DNA from: Massiliimalia timonensis
GTDB taxonomy: Bacteria; Bacillota; Clostridia; Oscillospirales; Ruminococcaceae
Assembly: GCF_900186585.1 (NCBI RefSeq)
Contig: NZ_FYDD01000004.1
Span: 558,001 to 622,000 of the forward strand
DNA length: 64,000 nucleotides
Direction of reading: 5' to 3'
Part shown: positions 17,408 through 28,021 of the stretch, piece by piece
Numbering within the stretch: position 1 is the first letter of the stretch
Layout of the letters: each line of letters starts with the position of its first letter
Notes under the pieces: model-generated
What the model was told of the DNA's origin: nothing
The model's input: the letters and a program-made list of their open reading frames with translations, nothing else
Database searches by the model: none
Position numbers and translations under genes: made by a program

Positions 17408-19552
17408 ATGAATCAGCAGCAAAACATTGTACAGGAGCAGAAGAAAATCCCGTCTGCTCCCGAAGATTTTCCGGTCTATCTGTTCCACAAGGGTGAAAAC
17501 TATAAAACATATGAATTGTTGGGTTGTCATCGCGCGGAGCAGGATGGGCAGACAGGATTTTTATTCCGTGTTTGGGCGCCGCATGCAAAAGGGATCCGTG
17601 TGGTAGGCGACTTTAACCATTGGGACTATACTGCGGCTCCAAAAATGGCGCAGATGGAGAATTCTTCAGATTTATGGGAATGCTTTATTCCAGGGGTCCA
17701 AATTTATGATGCGTATAAATATTATATAGAAAAGCAGGATGGCTCTTTTTGCTATAAAAGCGACCCGTATGCTTACCATATGGAAACCCGGCCGGGAACG
17801 GCAAGCAAAGTGTATGACATTGACGGCTTCAAATGGACGGACGGGCGTTACCGCTCTACCGTTTCCCGACGCAATCTTATGAAAAACCCGTTGAATATTT
17901 ATGAACTCCACCTTGGTTCTTGGAAACAGACCGAGGAAGGGGAGTTTTTAAGCTACAACCGGCTGGCGGAACAACTGATCCCTTATGTGAAGGAAATGGG
18001 CTATACCCACATTGAACTGATGCCGGTATCGGAATATCCGTTCGATCCTTCGTGGGGCTATCAGGTGACCGGATACTATGCGCCGACCTCCCGCTATGGA
18101 ACGCCGCACGCGTTTATGAATTTTGTCAACCAGTGCCATCTGGCGGGGATCGGAGTAATTGTGGACTGGGTCGCGGCACATTTTCCAAAGGACGAGCAGG
18201 GACTTTATGAATTTGACGGACAGTGCTGCTATGAATATGAAGATCCGTTAAAAAACGAACACCCGGATTGGGGGACTCGCATTTTTGACTACGGGAAAAA
18301 CGAAGTGAAATCCTTCCTGATCTCCAATGTTGTTTACTGGCTGGAAAAATATCATGTAGATGGGATCCGGGTAGACGCGGTCGCTTCTATGCTTTATCTG
18401 GATTATGGCAAACAGGACGGCCAGTGGCGCGCGAACCAATATGGGGAAAACAAAAATCTGGAAGCGATCGAATTTTTGCGGGAGATGAACACCGCCGCGT
18501 TTGAAGCGAATCCCTCGGCGCTGATGATCGCGGAGGAATCCACGGCATTCCCGTTAGTGACCAAGCCGCCTTATGAAGGGGGATTGGGATTTAACTTTAA
18601 GTGGAACATGGGCTGGATGAACGATATGCTCCAATATATGTCTACCGACCCGTTATATCGTAAGGGACTGCACCACAACTTGACCTTTTCCCTGACCTAT
18701 GCCTTTTCAGAAAACTATATCCTGCCTCTTTCCCACGACGAGGTTGTCCACGGAAAGGCCTCGATGATCAATAAAATGCCAGGGGATTACGATCAGAAAT
18801 TTGATAATCTGCGGGCGTTTTACGGGTACATGATGGCGCACCCAGGCAAAAAACTGAACTTTATGGGGAATGAATTTGCGCAGTTTATTGAATGGAACTT
18901 TGCGCAAGGGCTGGACTGGCTATTGCTGGATTACCCGCGTCACCGCCAGATGCAGGACTATGTGAAAGACTTAAACCACTTTTATTTAGAGCATCCTCCG
19001 CTGTGGCAGAACGACACCGACTGGGAGGGCTTCCAGTGGATTAGCCATGATGACCATGAACAGAGCGTTATCGCGTTCCGGCGGATCGACCAGAAAGGGA
19101 AAGAACTCATTGCCGTGTGCAATTTCTGCCCGGTTTTGCGTGAGAACTACCGTATTGGAGTCCCTTATAGGGGAAAATATACGCCGGTGCTGTCCAGCGA
19201 CGATAAAAAATACGGCGGGCTGGGAACAGCCCTGACAGCGGTCACCAGTGAAGACGTACCGATGCATGGATATTTGCAGAGCGTGGAGCTCACGGTTCCG
19301 CCGATGTCCACCGTGTTCTATACAGTAGAGAAAAAAAGGGTGGCAGGCACCAAGAAAAAGGCAGAAGGGGCTGTGAAAGCGAAAAAGGCGCCTGCCTCAA
19401 AAACAGCAGCTAAAAAATCGTCTGCAGAGCAGAAAAAGGCGAACCCAACACCAAAGGTAGCTAACGCCTCTGACAAAAAGAAAGTTCCCGCTAAGGCAGA
19501 AACAGGAAATTTAGATGAGAAAAAGGCTGCAAAAAAATCCCGTAAAAAATAA
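17408..19552 (+). CDS. glgB: 1,4-alpha-glucan branching enzyme with basic tail
   Basis: A 714-residue GH13 enzyme that makes the alpha-1,6 branches of glycogen. It has an N-terminal CBM48 domain (about 30-130), then the catalytic barrel with nucleophile Asp323 (GIRVDAVAS), acid/base Glu376 (MIAEES) and the later LSHDEVVHGK Asp, and a C-terminal beta domain. The last ~70 residues (from about 643) are unusual: a Lys/Ala-rich, low-complexity tail (KKKAEGAVKAKKAPASK and onwards) resembling histone-H1-like sequence. Such tails are not part of the catalytic fold and may bind RNA/DNA or polyanions. First gene of the glycogen operon, with AGAAAGGCAG upstream as a modest ribosome site. Confidence 0.97.
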   Translation: MNQQQNIVQEQKKIPSAPEDFPVYLFHKGENYKTYELLGCHRAEQDGQTGFLFRVWAPHAKGIRVVGDFNHWDYTAAPKMAQMENSSDLWECFIPGVQIYDAYKYYIEKQDGSFCYKSDPYAYHMETRPGTASKVYDIDGFKWTDGRYRSTVSRRNLMKNPLNIYELHLGSWKQTEEGEFLSYNRLAEQLIPYVKEMGYTHIELMPVSEYPFDPSWGYQVTGYYAPTSRYGTPHAFMNFVNQCHLAGIGVIVDWVAAHFPKDEQGLYEFDGQCCYEYEDPLKNEHPDWGTRIFDYGKNEVKSFLISNVVYWLEKYHVDGIRVDAVASMLYLDYGKQDGQWRANQYGENKNLEAIEFLREMNTAAFEANPSALMIAEESTAFPLVTKPPYEGGLGFNFKWNMGWMNDMLQYMSTDPLYRKGLHHNLTFSLTYAFSENYILPLSHDEVVHGKASMINKMPGDYDQKFDNLRAFYGYMMAHPGKKLNFMGNEFAQFIEWNFAQGLDWLLLDYPRHRQMQDYVKDLNHFYLEHPPLWQNDTDWEGFQWISHDDHEQSVIAFRRIDQKGKELIAVCNFCPVLRENYRIGVPYRGKYTPVLSSDDKKYGGLGTALTAVTSEDVPMHGYLQSVELTVPPMSTVFYTVEKKRVAGTKKKAEGAVKAKKAPASKTAAKKSSAEQKKANPTPKVANASDKKKVPAKAETGNLDEKKAAKKSRKK

Positions 19553-19597
19553 ACATAAAATAGAATAAGAGCGATTCAATTAAGGAGGCAAACACTT

Positions 19598-20788
19598 ATG
19601 TTAGAAAGACGCAAAGAGTGCATCGCGATGTTGCTGGCGGGCGGACAGGGAAGCCGTTTGAAAGTATTGACTTCTGATATTGCCAAGCCGGCGGTGCCGT
19701 TCGGAGGGAAATACAGGATCATTGATTTCCCTCTTTCCAACTGTGTCAATTCAGGGATCGATACGGTTGGGATCCTGACCCAGTACCAGCCGCTGGTGCT
19801 GAATGCTTATGTAGGAAACGGACAGCCATGGGGATTAAACCGCAATTACGGCGGCGCCAGGATCCTGCCGCCCTACGCGCAGAGCGACCGTTCGGAATGG
19901 TATAAGGGAACAGCTAACGCGATCTATCAGAATATGCATTTTATCGATATGTATAACCCGGAATATGTGCTGATTCTGTCCGGGGACCATATCTATAAGA
20001 TGGATTATTCCAAGATGCTGGAATATCACAAAGAAAAAAACGCGGACTGCACCATCGCAGCCATTGATGTTCCGATGGAGGAAACGCACCGTTTCGGGAT
20101 CATCAATACCAATCCGGATCATTCCATTTACGAATTTGAGGAAAAACCGGAACACGCGAAGAGCACCAATGCCAATATGGGCATTTATATCTTTAACTGG
20201 AAGATCCTGAAGAAGTACTTAGAAATGGATGAACAGGACCCTAATTCTTCGAATGACTTCGGAAAGAATATCTTGCCAAAACTGCTGGAAGACAAGCAGA
20301 GAATGTTTGCCTACCCATTTTCCGGCTATTGGAAAGATGTTGGGACACTGGACAGCTTGTGGGAAGCAAATATGGACTTGATCAATCCTTCTGTGCCGAT
20401 TGAGCTTAAGGACGATGATTTTAAGATCTACACCCGAAATTATGCAAAACCGCCAAGCTTTGTCAGCGGTACGGCGAAGATTGAAAATTCGATCGTCGCA
20501 GAGGGCTGCGTCATTCGCGGCACGGTAGAAAATTCCGTGATTTTTACCGGCTGTGTCGTGGAGGAGGGCGCTGTGATCAAGGACAGCGTGATCATGCCGA
20601 ACATTTTGGTAAAACAGGGCGCGCAGCTCAACTACACCATTATTGGGGAAAATGCGGTGATCGGCAAAGAGGCGGTCATCGGGCGTTCTCCGAAAGACTA
20701 TGCGATCAATGCATGGGGGATCGCAGTCGTCGGCACCGGCAGGAAGATCGAGGACGGCGAGGTCGTCGCCCCAAAACAGGTTCTTTAA
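19598..20788 (+). CDS. glgC: glucose-1-phosphate adenylyltransferase
   Basis: A 396-residue ADP-glucose pyrophosphorylase, which commits glucose-1-phosphate to glycogen (G1P + ATP to ADP-glucose + PPi). The nucleotide-binding GGQGSRL, the conserved [14 protein letters not shown] lysine region, the catalytic Asp in [10 protein letters not shown] and the FEEKP glucose-phosphate-binding Lys are intact. A left-handed beta-helix (from about 290) ends the protein. This is the catalytic partner of the adjacent GlgD. TAAGGAGG precedes the ATG. Confidence 0.98.
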   Translation: MLERRKECIAMLLAGGQGSRLKVLTSDIAKPAVPFGGKYRIIDFPLSNCVNSGIDTVGILTQYQPLVLNAYVGNGQPWGLNRNYGGARILPPYAQSDRSEWYKGTANAIYQNMHFIDMYNPEYVLILSGDHIYKMDYSKMLEYHKEKNADCTIAAIDVPMEETHRFGIINTNPDHSIYEFEEKPEHAKSTNANMGIYIFNWKILKKYLEMDEQDPNSSNDFGKNILPKLLEDKQRMFAYPFSGYWKDVGTLDSLWEANMDLINPSVPIELKDDDFKIYTRNYAKPPSFVSGTAKIENSIVAEGCVIRGTVENSVIFTGCVVEEGAVIKDSVIMPNILVKQGAQLNYTIIGENAVIGKEAVIGRSPKDYAINAWGIAVVGTGRKIEDGEVVAPKQVL

Positions 20789-20831
20789 ATTCACAAAAAT
20801 ATCTATCAGCAGAAGAATGGGTGATTAATAT

Positions 20832-21950
20832 ATGAATATGACAGGTATCATTTTCTCCAATATTTATGACGCCTATATGGGGGATTTGACAAAGTACCGG
20901 ACACTGGCGTCTGTACCGTTTGGCGGCCGTTACCGTTTGATCGACTTTGTGCTGTCGAACATGAGCAACTCCGGTTTTAACAATGTTGGGATCATCACAA
21001 AATATAACTACCAGTCGCTGATCGACCATCTTGGCTCCTGCGAAGAATGGGACATGAGCCGGAAAAACAGTAAAGTATTCATTTTGCCGCCGTTTGGGAC
21101 TGGGCAGACAAACGTTTATCAGGGCAAGCTGGAAGCATTGTATGGGGCGATCGCGTTTTTGAAGCGGACTAAGGAAAAGTATATCCTGATGTCTGACTGC
21201 AATGTGATCTGCAATATCGACTACGAACTGGTGTTAAAAGAACACCTGCGTTCCGGCGCACAGATCACGGTGGTAGCCAATCGGGAAGAACCGGATAATG
21301 ATGATGAGGTCCGGGATTTTGTGATCTCTGTGGATGATGACAATATGGTGACCGATATTGCCATTAAACATAGCTTTACGAAAGAAAACCTGTGCGGTAT
21401 GGGAATGTTTTTGATCGAGAAAAACCTGCTGCTGCATGTGGTAGAAGAAGCGGTGTCCCATGGAAGATACCACTTTGAACGGGATTTTGTGCAGCGCGAA
21501 TTTTTGGAAGGCTCGCTTTCTGTGAATGTTTATGAATTTAAAGGCAGTGTCCTGCGCAACCGGGATGTCCCTTCCTACTTCATGAACAACTGCCGGATGC
21601 TGCAGGAAGATGTGCGGCGGGATATTTTTGATCCGCAGAACCCGATCTACACAAAGGTACGTGACGAGGTCCCCACCTATTACGACCATGACTGTGTGGT
21701 GAAAGACAGCTTGATTGCAGATGGCTGCCGGATCGAAGGAACAGTGACAGATTCTATCATATTTCGGAATGTTGTGGTGGAAAAAGGCGCGGTTGTAGAC
21801 CACTGCGTCGTGATGCAGGGAACTGTGATCCACGCTGGGGCAAATATCAAATATACCATTTTGGATAAGGATGCTCAGATCACCGAAGGTAGGACTCTGG
21901 CGGGTTCGGAACGTGCGCCGGTCATCATCCAAAAAGGCGATACGATATAG
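20832..21950 (+). CDS. glgD: GlgC-like regulatory subunit GlgD
   Basis: A 372-residue paralogue of GlgC. The pyrophosphorylase fold and C-terminal beta-helix are kept, but the N-terminal GGxGxRL nucleotide loop is replaced (GIIFSNIYDAYMGDLTKYR) and the catalytic Asp motif is altered (MSDCNVICNIDYE). In Firmicutes, GlgD is catalytically weak or inactive and modulates GlgC in a heterotetramer. It follows glgC by 43 bases. Confidence 0.95.
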   Translation: MNMTGIIFSNIYDAYMGDLTKYRTLASVPFGGRYRLIDFVLSNMSNSGFNNVGIITKYNYQSLIDHLGSCEEWDMSRKNSKVFILPPFGTGQTNVYQGKLEALYGAIAFLKRTKEKYILMSDCNVICNIDYELVLKEHLRSGAQITVVANREEPDNDDEVRDFVISVDDDNMVTDIAIKHSFTKENLCGMGMFLIEKNLLLHVVEEAVSHGRYHFERDFVQREFLEGSLSVNVYEFKGSVLRNRDVPSYFMNNCRMLQEDVRRDIFDPQNPIYTKVRDEVPTYYDHDCVVKDSLIADGCRIEGTVTDSIIFRNVVVEKGAVVDHCVVMQGTVIHAGANIKYTILDKDAQITEGRTLAGSERAPVIIQKGDTI

Positions 21951-21957
21951 TCGGTAT

Positions 21958-21990
21958 GAAGCGCTGGCAGATTTCTGCCAGTGGCTTCTT
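21958..21990 (+). terminator. glgD-glgA intercistronic hairpin
   Basis: The stem GAAGCGCTGGCAG / CTGCCAGTGGCTTC (one bulge) is followed by TTCTTTT. It sits between two operon genes, so it is probably a partial terminator or mRNA-stability element. Confidence 0.6.
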
Positions 21991-22022
21991 CTTTTAAAAA
22001 GTCCCCGAAAGGAAGAACAGGA

Positions 22023-23453
22023 ATGAAGATATTATTTGCTTCAAGTGAAGCGGCCCCATACAAAAAAACCGGCGGGTTGGCAGATGTTGCTTATGCTTTG
22101 CCAAACGAACTGGCGAATCAAAAAGATGTCGAAATCTGCGTATTTATGCCGTATTATAAATCTATAAAGACCAATCCGGAGTATGAGATCGAATTTATCA
22201 CCAATTTCAGCGTCCCGCTGGGCTGGCGAAATTTGTACTGCGGTTTATTTAAGGCAGCAACAGCAAAAGACAACTGGACCTATTACTTTTTAGATAACGA
22301 CTATTACTTTGGCGGGCGGGATTCTACCTACGGTGATTATGACGACGGGGAACGGTTCGCGTTTTTCAGCAAGGCGATTTTGGAATCTTTGATCCATATG
22401 GAGTATACCCCGGATGTCATCCACTGCAACGACTGGCAGACCGCTTTGGTGCCGGTATTCTTAAAGGCTAATTACTGCCATATGGAGCGTTTCCAGGCGA
22501 TCCGTACCGTGTTTACGATCCATAATATCGAGTATCAGGGAAAAGTGCCGGACTCCTTTTTTCAGGATGTCCTTGGGTTGAATGAATACTGGTTCAACGT
22601 CCTGCATTATGTAGACTGCTTAAACTTTATGAAAGCGGCGATCGTACTGTCCGATAAGGTAACTACTGTTTCCAAAACCTATTCCTACGAGATCCGCCAC
22701 GCTTATTTCGCACATGGGCTACAGGATATTTTGCAGGAATATGGATATAAAGTGGACGGGATCGTGAACGGCATCGATACAGATCTGTATAACCCGGCTA
22801 CCGACCCAAAGCTGTTTCAAAACTATCAGATCGGCGACCTGAAAGGGAAAGCGGCGAACAAGGCGGCTTTGCAGGAAAAACTGGGACTGCCGGTCGATGT
22901 TGATGTGCCGGTGATCGGGATGATATCCCGGCTGGTTTCCCACAAGGGGCTGGACCTGGTAGAATATGTTGCCAACGACCTGATGCAGATGGACATTCAG
23001 CTTGTTGTGATCGGGACCGGCGACGAAAAATTCCAAAACCTGTTCTGGCGGCTTGCATGGGAACACCCGGATAAGATGTCGGCAAATATTTTATTTGACC
23101 CGGTGCTTGCCAACCAGCTTTATGCAGGGGCCGACCTGTTTTTGATGCCCTCGCAGAGTGAACCGTGCGGGCTGTCCCAGCTGATCTCCATGCGGTACGG
23201 GACCATTCCGATCGTGCGGGAAACCGGCGGGCTGTTTGACACAGTCCCGGCGCTAAATCCAGAAACTATGGAGGGGAGAGGGTTTACCTTTAAATCCTAC
23301 AATGCGCATGATATGCTGCATTCTGTCCAAATGGCGGTTGACTTTTGGAGTGACAAGAAAAAACTTGCAATCTTAGTAAAAAATATTATGTCTTACGATT
23401 GTTCTTGGAAAGAGCCTGTAAAGCGATATCTGGAAATTTACAGAAGCCTGTAA
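22023..23453 (+). CDS. glgA: glycogen synthase (ADP-glucose)
   Basis: A 476-residue GT5 glucosyltransferase that extends glycogen from ADP-glucose. It starts with MKILFASSEAAPYKKTGGLADV, whose KTGGL motif binds the ADP-glucose phosphate, and carries the C-terminal donor-site motif PSQSEPCGLSQL. The start is the ATG at 22023, behind GAAAGGAAG; an in-frame start 14 codons earlier lies in the intercistronic hairpin tail. Confidence 0.98.
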   Translation: MKILFASSEAAPYKKTGGLADVAYALPNELANQKDVEICVFMPYYKSIKTNPEYEIEFITNFSVPLGWRNLYCGLFKAATAKDNWTYYFLDNDYYFGGRDSTYGDYDDGERFAFFSKAILESLIHMEYTPDVIHCNDWQTALVPVFLKANYCHMERFQAIRTVFTIHNIEYQGKVPDSFFQDVLGLNEYWFNVLHYVDCLNFMKAAIVLSDKVTTVSKTYSYEIRHAYFAHGLQDILQEYGYKVDGIVNGIDTDLYNPATDPKLFQNYQIGDLKGKAANKAALQEKLGLPVDVDVPVIGMISRLVSHKGLDLVEYVANDLMQMDIQLVVIGTGDEKFQNLFWRLAWEHPDKMSANILFDPVLANQLYAGADLFLMPSQSEPCGLSQLISMRYGTIPIVRETGGLFDTVPALNPETMEGRGFTFKSYNAHDMLHSVQMAVDFWSDKKKLAILVKNIMSYDCSWKEPVKRYLEIYRSL

Positions 23454-23541
23454 TGTGTGGCGAGAAATACGGGATTTTAAACTGGAAGATTTGTCTAGTT
23501 TTCACCTTGAAAGTTTGTGCAAAATATCGTAAAATAATGAT

Positions 23542-23578
23542 AATATCCTTATGGTTTGATAAAGACCATAAGGATATT
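23542..23578 (+). promoter_or_regulatory. AT-rich 14-bp palindrome between glgA and glgP
   Basis: A perfect inverted repeat (AATATCCTTATGGT, 9-base spacer, complement) lies in the 200-base gap. There is no strong T-run, so an operator or an mRNA processing/stability stem is as likely as a terminator. Confidence 0.55.
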
Positions 23579-23657
23579 CTTTGATAATGAGAAATTATCC
23601 CTTTGGAGGGACTGAATTTCCCGCTTCTGGATAGAATAGAACGTGAGGAGGTTCTTT

Positions 23658-26108
23658 ATGAAGAAAGAAAAAAGGGAGATGGAAATGATGACGATGCAAA
23701 AAGAAAAGATCCTTTCACTGTTAAGTGAAAAATGTATGCAGTCCTTTGGCTGCGACTTAGATGAGGCAACAAAGCAGCAAACATATCGGGCGGTCTGTCT
23801 GGTTGTGCGGGACCTTTTGGTACAAACCCGGAACGACTTTTGCAGCCGCTATGAAAAACAACAGGCCAAACAGGTCTACTACATGTCTATGGAATTTTTG
23901 GTGGGGACTTCCCTGCACAATAATCTTTACAATTTGGGGCTGGAGGATAGCTTCCGTGCTGCTTTGGCAGATTTGAATGTAGATTTAGACGATCTGTACG
24001 AGATCGAACCGGACGCTGGGCTTGGCAACGGCGGGTTAGGGCGTTTGGCTTCCTGCTATATGGACGCGATGTCCTCGCTTCATATCCCGGCTACCGGTTT
24101 TTCCCTGCGGTATGAGTTTGGGATCTTTAAACAGAAGATCATTGACGGCTGGCAGATGGAATTTCCGGACAACTGGTTGGACATGGGCGACGTTTGGCTG
24201 ATCCCCCGGAAAGAGGACGCCGTTGAGGTGAAATTTGGCGGTCAGGTCCATGAATGGATGCAGGACGGTAAGTTAAAGATAGAGCAGTACGATTATACCC
24301 CGGTTCTTGCCGTACCCTATGATATGTTTATTTCCGGCTATGACAGTGGCGCGGTAAACAAGCTGGTTCTGTGGAGCGCCAAATCCCCCAGCAATATGGA
24401 TATGAACGCGTTCTCCCGCGGCGACTATGTCAAGGCGATTGAACAAAACGCTATGGCTGAAGCAATTTCTAAGGTGCTGTATCCGGCGGACGACCATGTG
24501 GAAGGGAAGATCCTGCGTTTAAAACAGCAGTATCTGTTTGTGTCCGCTTCCCTGCAAAGCATTGTGAAAAATCATTTGAAGCACTTTGACAATTTGGACA
24601 GCCTGCCCCAAAAGGCAGCCATCCACATCAACGATACCCATCCAGCGCTGTGCGTTCCTGAGTTGCTGCGTATCCTGCTGGACGACTATGGCTATGACTG
24701 GGACCGCGCGTGGGATATTTGTCAAAACACCCTTGCTTATACCAACCATACAGTGATGAGCGAAGCGCTGGAACGCTGGCCGGAATACCTCTTCCGGGAA
24801 CAGCTGCCTAGGATCTATCAGTTGGTGGCAGAGATCAACCGCCGTTTGGTAAACCAGCTGAATACCGTTTATCCGGGAGATCTTGCAAAGATCGAATATA
24901 TGGCGGTGATCGCGAACAACGAGGTGCGGATGGCGAACCTTTGCTTGGCTTGCTGCCATAAGGTAAACGGGGTATCCAAACTGCACAGTGACATTTTGAA
25001 GGACAGTATTTTCCATGACTATTACCACATCGCTCCGGATAAGTTTACCAACGTGACAAACGGGATCGCTTACCGCCGCTGGCTGTGTCAATCCAACCCG
25101 AAGCTGACTGAAAAGCTGCGGGAATGGATCGGGGATGGCTTCCTGCATGACGCGAACGCCTTGGAAAAGCTGATGAAGTACTATGACAAGGCCAATGTAC
25201 TGCAGGACCTGCAAAAAATCAAACGGTATAATAAAGAAGTACTTTGCAACTATATTGCACGCTCCAACGGGATCAACGTTGATCCAAATTCAATTTTTGA
25301 CGTGCAGATCAAGCGTTTGCATGAATACAAGCGTCAGCTTTTGAATGTACTTCATATCATGCATCTTTACTGTGTGATCAAAGAAAATCCGAATCTGGAT
25401 ATTCCGCCGCGTACCTTCATTTTCGCGGCCAAAGCTTCCGCTGGATATTTTATGGCAAAACAGGTGATCCGTTTGATCGACGCGGTTTCCAAGCTGGTAA
25501 ACTCCGATCCGGCCGTTCGGGAAAAGGTAAAGGTTGTTTTCCTGGAGGATTACAAGGTGTCCCTAGCTGAAATCATCATCCCCGCGGCGGATATTTCAGA
25601 ACAGATCTCTATTGCCGGGAAAGAAGCGTCCGGTACCGGAAACATGAAGCTGATGATCAACGGGGCCGTGACATTGGGGACTTTGGACGGCGCCAACGTG
25701 GAGATCCACGAGCAGGTAGGGGATGACAACATCTTCCTGTTTGGTCTGACGGCTCCAGAGGTAGAGGAACTGTGGAAAAAGGGATATAACCCGGTTGAAT
25801 ACTACAATGGAAATCTGGAACTGCGCCGTGTCATTGATATGCTGACCTCCGGTGTGCTGGGCTCCCGTTTTGACGAGATCGCAAAATCCCTGCTCACCAA
25901 TTCTTATGGGGCGGCGGACGCATACATGACCTTGGCTGATTTTGACTCCTATGTCCGCAAGCAGGAGGAGGTAGGGAGGACTTATCTGGATAAACGGAAA
26001 TTCTTCAATATGTCCTTAGTGAATATTGCGAAAGCGGGCCTGTTCTCCGCGGACCGCGCAGTAACAGAATATGCAGACGATATTTGGCAGGTAAAAGGCA
26101 TCAAATAA
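23658..26108 (+). CDS. glgP: glycogen phosphorylase
   Basis: An 816-residue GT35 phosphorylase that releases glucose-1-phosphate from glycogen ends. The PLP-binding lysine is in GTGNMKLMINGA near residue 660, and the conserved YYMSMEFLVG, LGNGGLGRLA and HINDTHPALC segments are present. The ATG at 23658 follows GAGGAGG by 7 bases; a GTG 15 bases earlier overlaps that ribosome site and is unlikely to be used. Confidence 0.98.
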   Translation: MKKEKREMEMMTMQKEKILSLLSEKCMQSFGCDLDEATKQQTYRAVCLVVRDLLVQTRNDFCSRYEKQQAKQVYYMSMEFLVGTSLHNNLYNLGLEDSFRAALADLNVDLDDLYEIEPDAGLGNGGLGRLASCYMDAMSSLHIPATGFSLRYEFGIFKQKIIDGWQMEFPDNWLDMGDVWLIPRKEDAVEVKFGGQVHEWMQDGKLKIEQYDYTPVLAVPYDMFISGYDSGAVNKLVLWSAKSPSNMDMNAFSRGDYVKAIEQNAMAEAISKVLYPADDHVEGKILRLKQQYLFVSASLQSIVKNHLKHFDNLDSLPQKAAIHINDTHPALCVPELLRILLDDYGYDWDRAWDICQNTLAYTNHTVMSEALERWPEYLFREQLPRIYQLVAEINRRLVNQLNTVYPGDLAKIEYMAVIANNEVRMANLCLACCHKVNGVSKLHSDILKDSIFHDYYHIAPDKFTNVTNGIAYRRWLCQSNPKLTEKLREWIGDGFLHDANALEKLMKYYDKANVLQDLQKIKRYNKEVLCNYIARSNGINVDPNSIFDVQIKRLHEYKRQLLNVLHIMHLYCVIKENPNLDIPPRTFIFAAKASAGYFMAKQVIRLIDAVSKLVNSDPAVREKVKVVFLEDYKVSLAEIIIPAADISEQISIAGKEASGTGNMKLMINGAVTLGTLDGANVEIHEQVGDDNIFLFGLTAPEVEELWKKGYNPVEYYNGNLELRRVIDMLTSGVLGSRFDEIAKSLLTNSYGAADAYMTLADFDSYVRKQEEVGRTYLDKRKFFNMSLVNIAKAGLFSADRAVTEYADDIWQVKGIK

Positions 26109-26123
26109 AGAGAACAATAAAAG

Positions 26124-26154
26124 GAAGCGCTTGCGTTTGCCAGCGCTTCTTTTT
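26124..26154 (+). terminator. glgP-GH13 intercistronic terminator
   Basis: The stem GAAGCGCT / AGCGCTTC (10-base loop) followed by TTTTT ends just before the ribosome site of the next gene. Confidence 0.7.
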
Positions 26155-26172
26155 ATGAGAAGGTGAGAAAAG

Positions 26173-28020
26173 ATGGAGATCTTATTTGACAGCAGACAAA
26201 AAAAGTATAAAACCCCGTTCGGCTGTCTGCGGCAGGGGGAACCCTGTTCTATTATGATACAGATCCCGAGCGATCATCATATTCAGGCGGTTTCTTTATG
26301 CTTGGAAGATGACATGGGGAACCTTTTGAACAAGATTTTGCTTCAACAGGATGCAGGAGAACATGGATACTTAAACTATCGCGGACGTTTTAAGCTGGAA
26401 GAGTGCGGGCTGTACTACTATTATTTTGAGGTGCAGGCAGGCTGGGAAACTTTTTTTGTGTGGAAACACGAAGATAAGCCCGCTTTAACAGGAAATGGAA
26501 AATGGCAGCTGACCTGCTTTGCAAGGGGTTATGACACGCCTCAGGGCTTTCAAGGCAAGGTGATGTATCAGATCTTCCCAGACCGGTTTTTCCAAAAGGG
26601 AACCTGCGATACCTCTGGGAAATTGAAATCCTTTGTGATGCACCAAAGTACTGACGAGACTCCGGTATACCGTCCTGACGAAAAGGGAATCGTTCAAAAT
26701 AATGATTTTTTTGGCGGGAACCTGCAGGGAATCATGGAGAAACTGCCGTATTTGGAGGAACTGGGCGTTCAGGTACTTTATTTAAACCCGATTTTCAGCG
26801 CCTATTCAAACCACCGGTATGACACCTGCGATTATAAGGCCATTGACCCGCTTTTGGGGACAGAGGAGGATTTTTGCGCTCTTTGTGAAGCGGTGCACAA
26901 GCGCGGCATGAAGCTGCTGCTGGACGGCGTATTTTCCCACACTGGGGAGAGGAGCATCTATTTTGACAAATACCGTGAACACGGGACAGAAGGCGCTTAC
27001 GGAAATCCGGATTCCCCTTACCGGTCATGGTTCCAGTTTGACCCCAAAGACCCAAACGGCTACCATTCTTGGTGGGGAATCAACACCCTGCCGTGTACCG
27101 AGGAACTGGACCCGGGATTCCTTGACTATATCATCGAGGGGGAGGACAGTGTCGTTGCGCATTGGCTGCGCCTCGGCGCAGATGGGTTCCGGCTGGATGT
27201 GGCGGATGAACTGCCGGATGAATTTATTGCAAGGCTTCACCGCCGTGTCAAAGAACTGAACCCCAATGCTCTTGTTCTGGGAGAAGTATGGGAAGATGCC
27301 TCCTATAAAATCAGTTACAGTGTGCGCAGGAAATATTTTACAAATCAGGAATTGGATGCCACGATGAACTATCCCTATAAGGATGCGGTCATCGGTTATG
27401 TAAAAGGGGAGCAATCCTCCGGGCAGCTGGCACAGACGGTGATGAGCATCGCGGAAAATTACCCGAAGCCGGTGCTGGACTGTGTGATGAACAGCCTTTC
27501 TACTCACGATACCATGCGGATCCTCACAGTGCTTGGCGCCAACCAGTATCCGCAGAGTAAGGAGGAACGGGCCAACTACCGGCTAAGCGCAGAGGAGTAC
27601 CAAAAAGCAGTACAGCGGCTCAAATTGGCTGGCTTTTTGCAGTTTATGCTGCCGGGCTGTCCGTGTATCTATTATGGGGATGAAATCGGTATGCAGGGGT
27701 TTGAAGACCCGTTAAACCGCGCCTTTTTTGATTGGGAGCATCAGGACAAAGAACTTCAGCGCTATTTTAAAGAGCTGGCGCGGTTGAAAAAACAGCATAC
27801 GGCTTTGCAGATCGGGACGATCCAAGTACTCGCCGACCGAAACGGCGTTGTGTGTTTTCAACGAGAAGCTTTGGCTGAAAAGCTGGTGTTCATCACCTGT
27901 ATGAACGACCATTACGAATGCTTTACAAACTACTCGATCGAGATGATGGCAGGCGGGGAATGGGAAGACGGATGCCTGCGGCTGTCAAAGTATGGCTTTG
28001 CATTGCTTCGTGCAAGATAA
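26173..28020 (+). CDS. GH13 alpha-glucan hydrolase (neopullulanase/cyclomaltodextrinase type)
   Basis: 615 residues: an N-terminal beta-sandwich (about 1-110, CBM34-like), the (beta/alpha)8 barrel and a C-terminal beta domain. GH13 motifs are readable: nucleophile Asp in ADGFRLDVADEL, acid/base Glu in LGEVWED, and the transition-state Asp in STHDTMR. The N-terminal domain and the absence of a signal peptide suggest a cytoplasmic maltodextrin or cyclodextrin hydrolase that trims debranched glycogen fragments. As the last gene of the glg operon it complements GlgP. Exact bond specificity cannot be read. Confidence 0.92.
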   Translation: MEILFDSRQKKYKTPFGCLRQGEPCSIMIQIPSDHHIQAVSLCLEDDMGNLLNKILLQQDAGEHGYLNYRGRFKLEECGLYYYYFEVQAGWETFFVWKHEDKPALTGNGKWQLTCFARGYDTPQGFQGKVMYQIFPDRFFQKGTCDTSGKLKSFVMHQSTDETPVYRPDEKGIVQNNDFFGGNLQGIMEKLPYLEELGVQVLYLNPIFSAYSNHRYDTCDYKAIDPLLGTEEDFCALCEAVHKRGMKLLLDGVFSHTGERSIYFDKYREHGTEGAYGNPDSPYRSWFQFDPKDPNGYHSWWGINTLPCTEELDPGFLDYIIEGEDSVVAHWLRLGADGFRLDVADELPDEFIARLHRRVKELNPNALVLGEVWEDASYKISYSVRRKYFTNQELDATMNYPYKDAVIGYVKGEQSSGQLAQTVMSIAENYPKPVLDCVMNSLSTHDTMRILTVLGANQYPQSKEERANYRLSAEEYQKAVQRLKLAGFLQFMLPGCPCIYYGDEIGMQGFEDPLNRAFFDWEHQDKELQRYFKELARLKKQHTALQIGTIQVLADRNGVVCFQREALAEKLVFITCMNDHYECFTNYSIEMMAGGEWEDGCLRLSKYGFALLRAR

Positions 28021-28021
28021 A

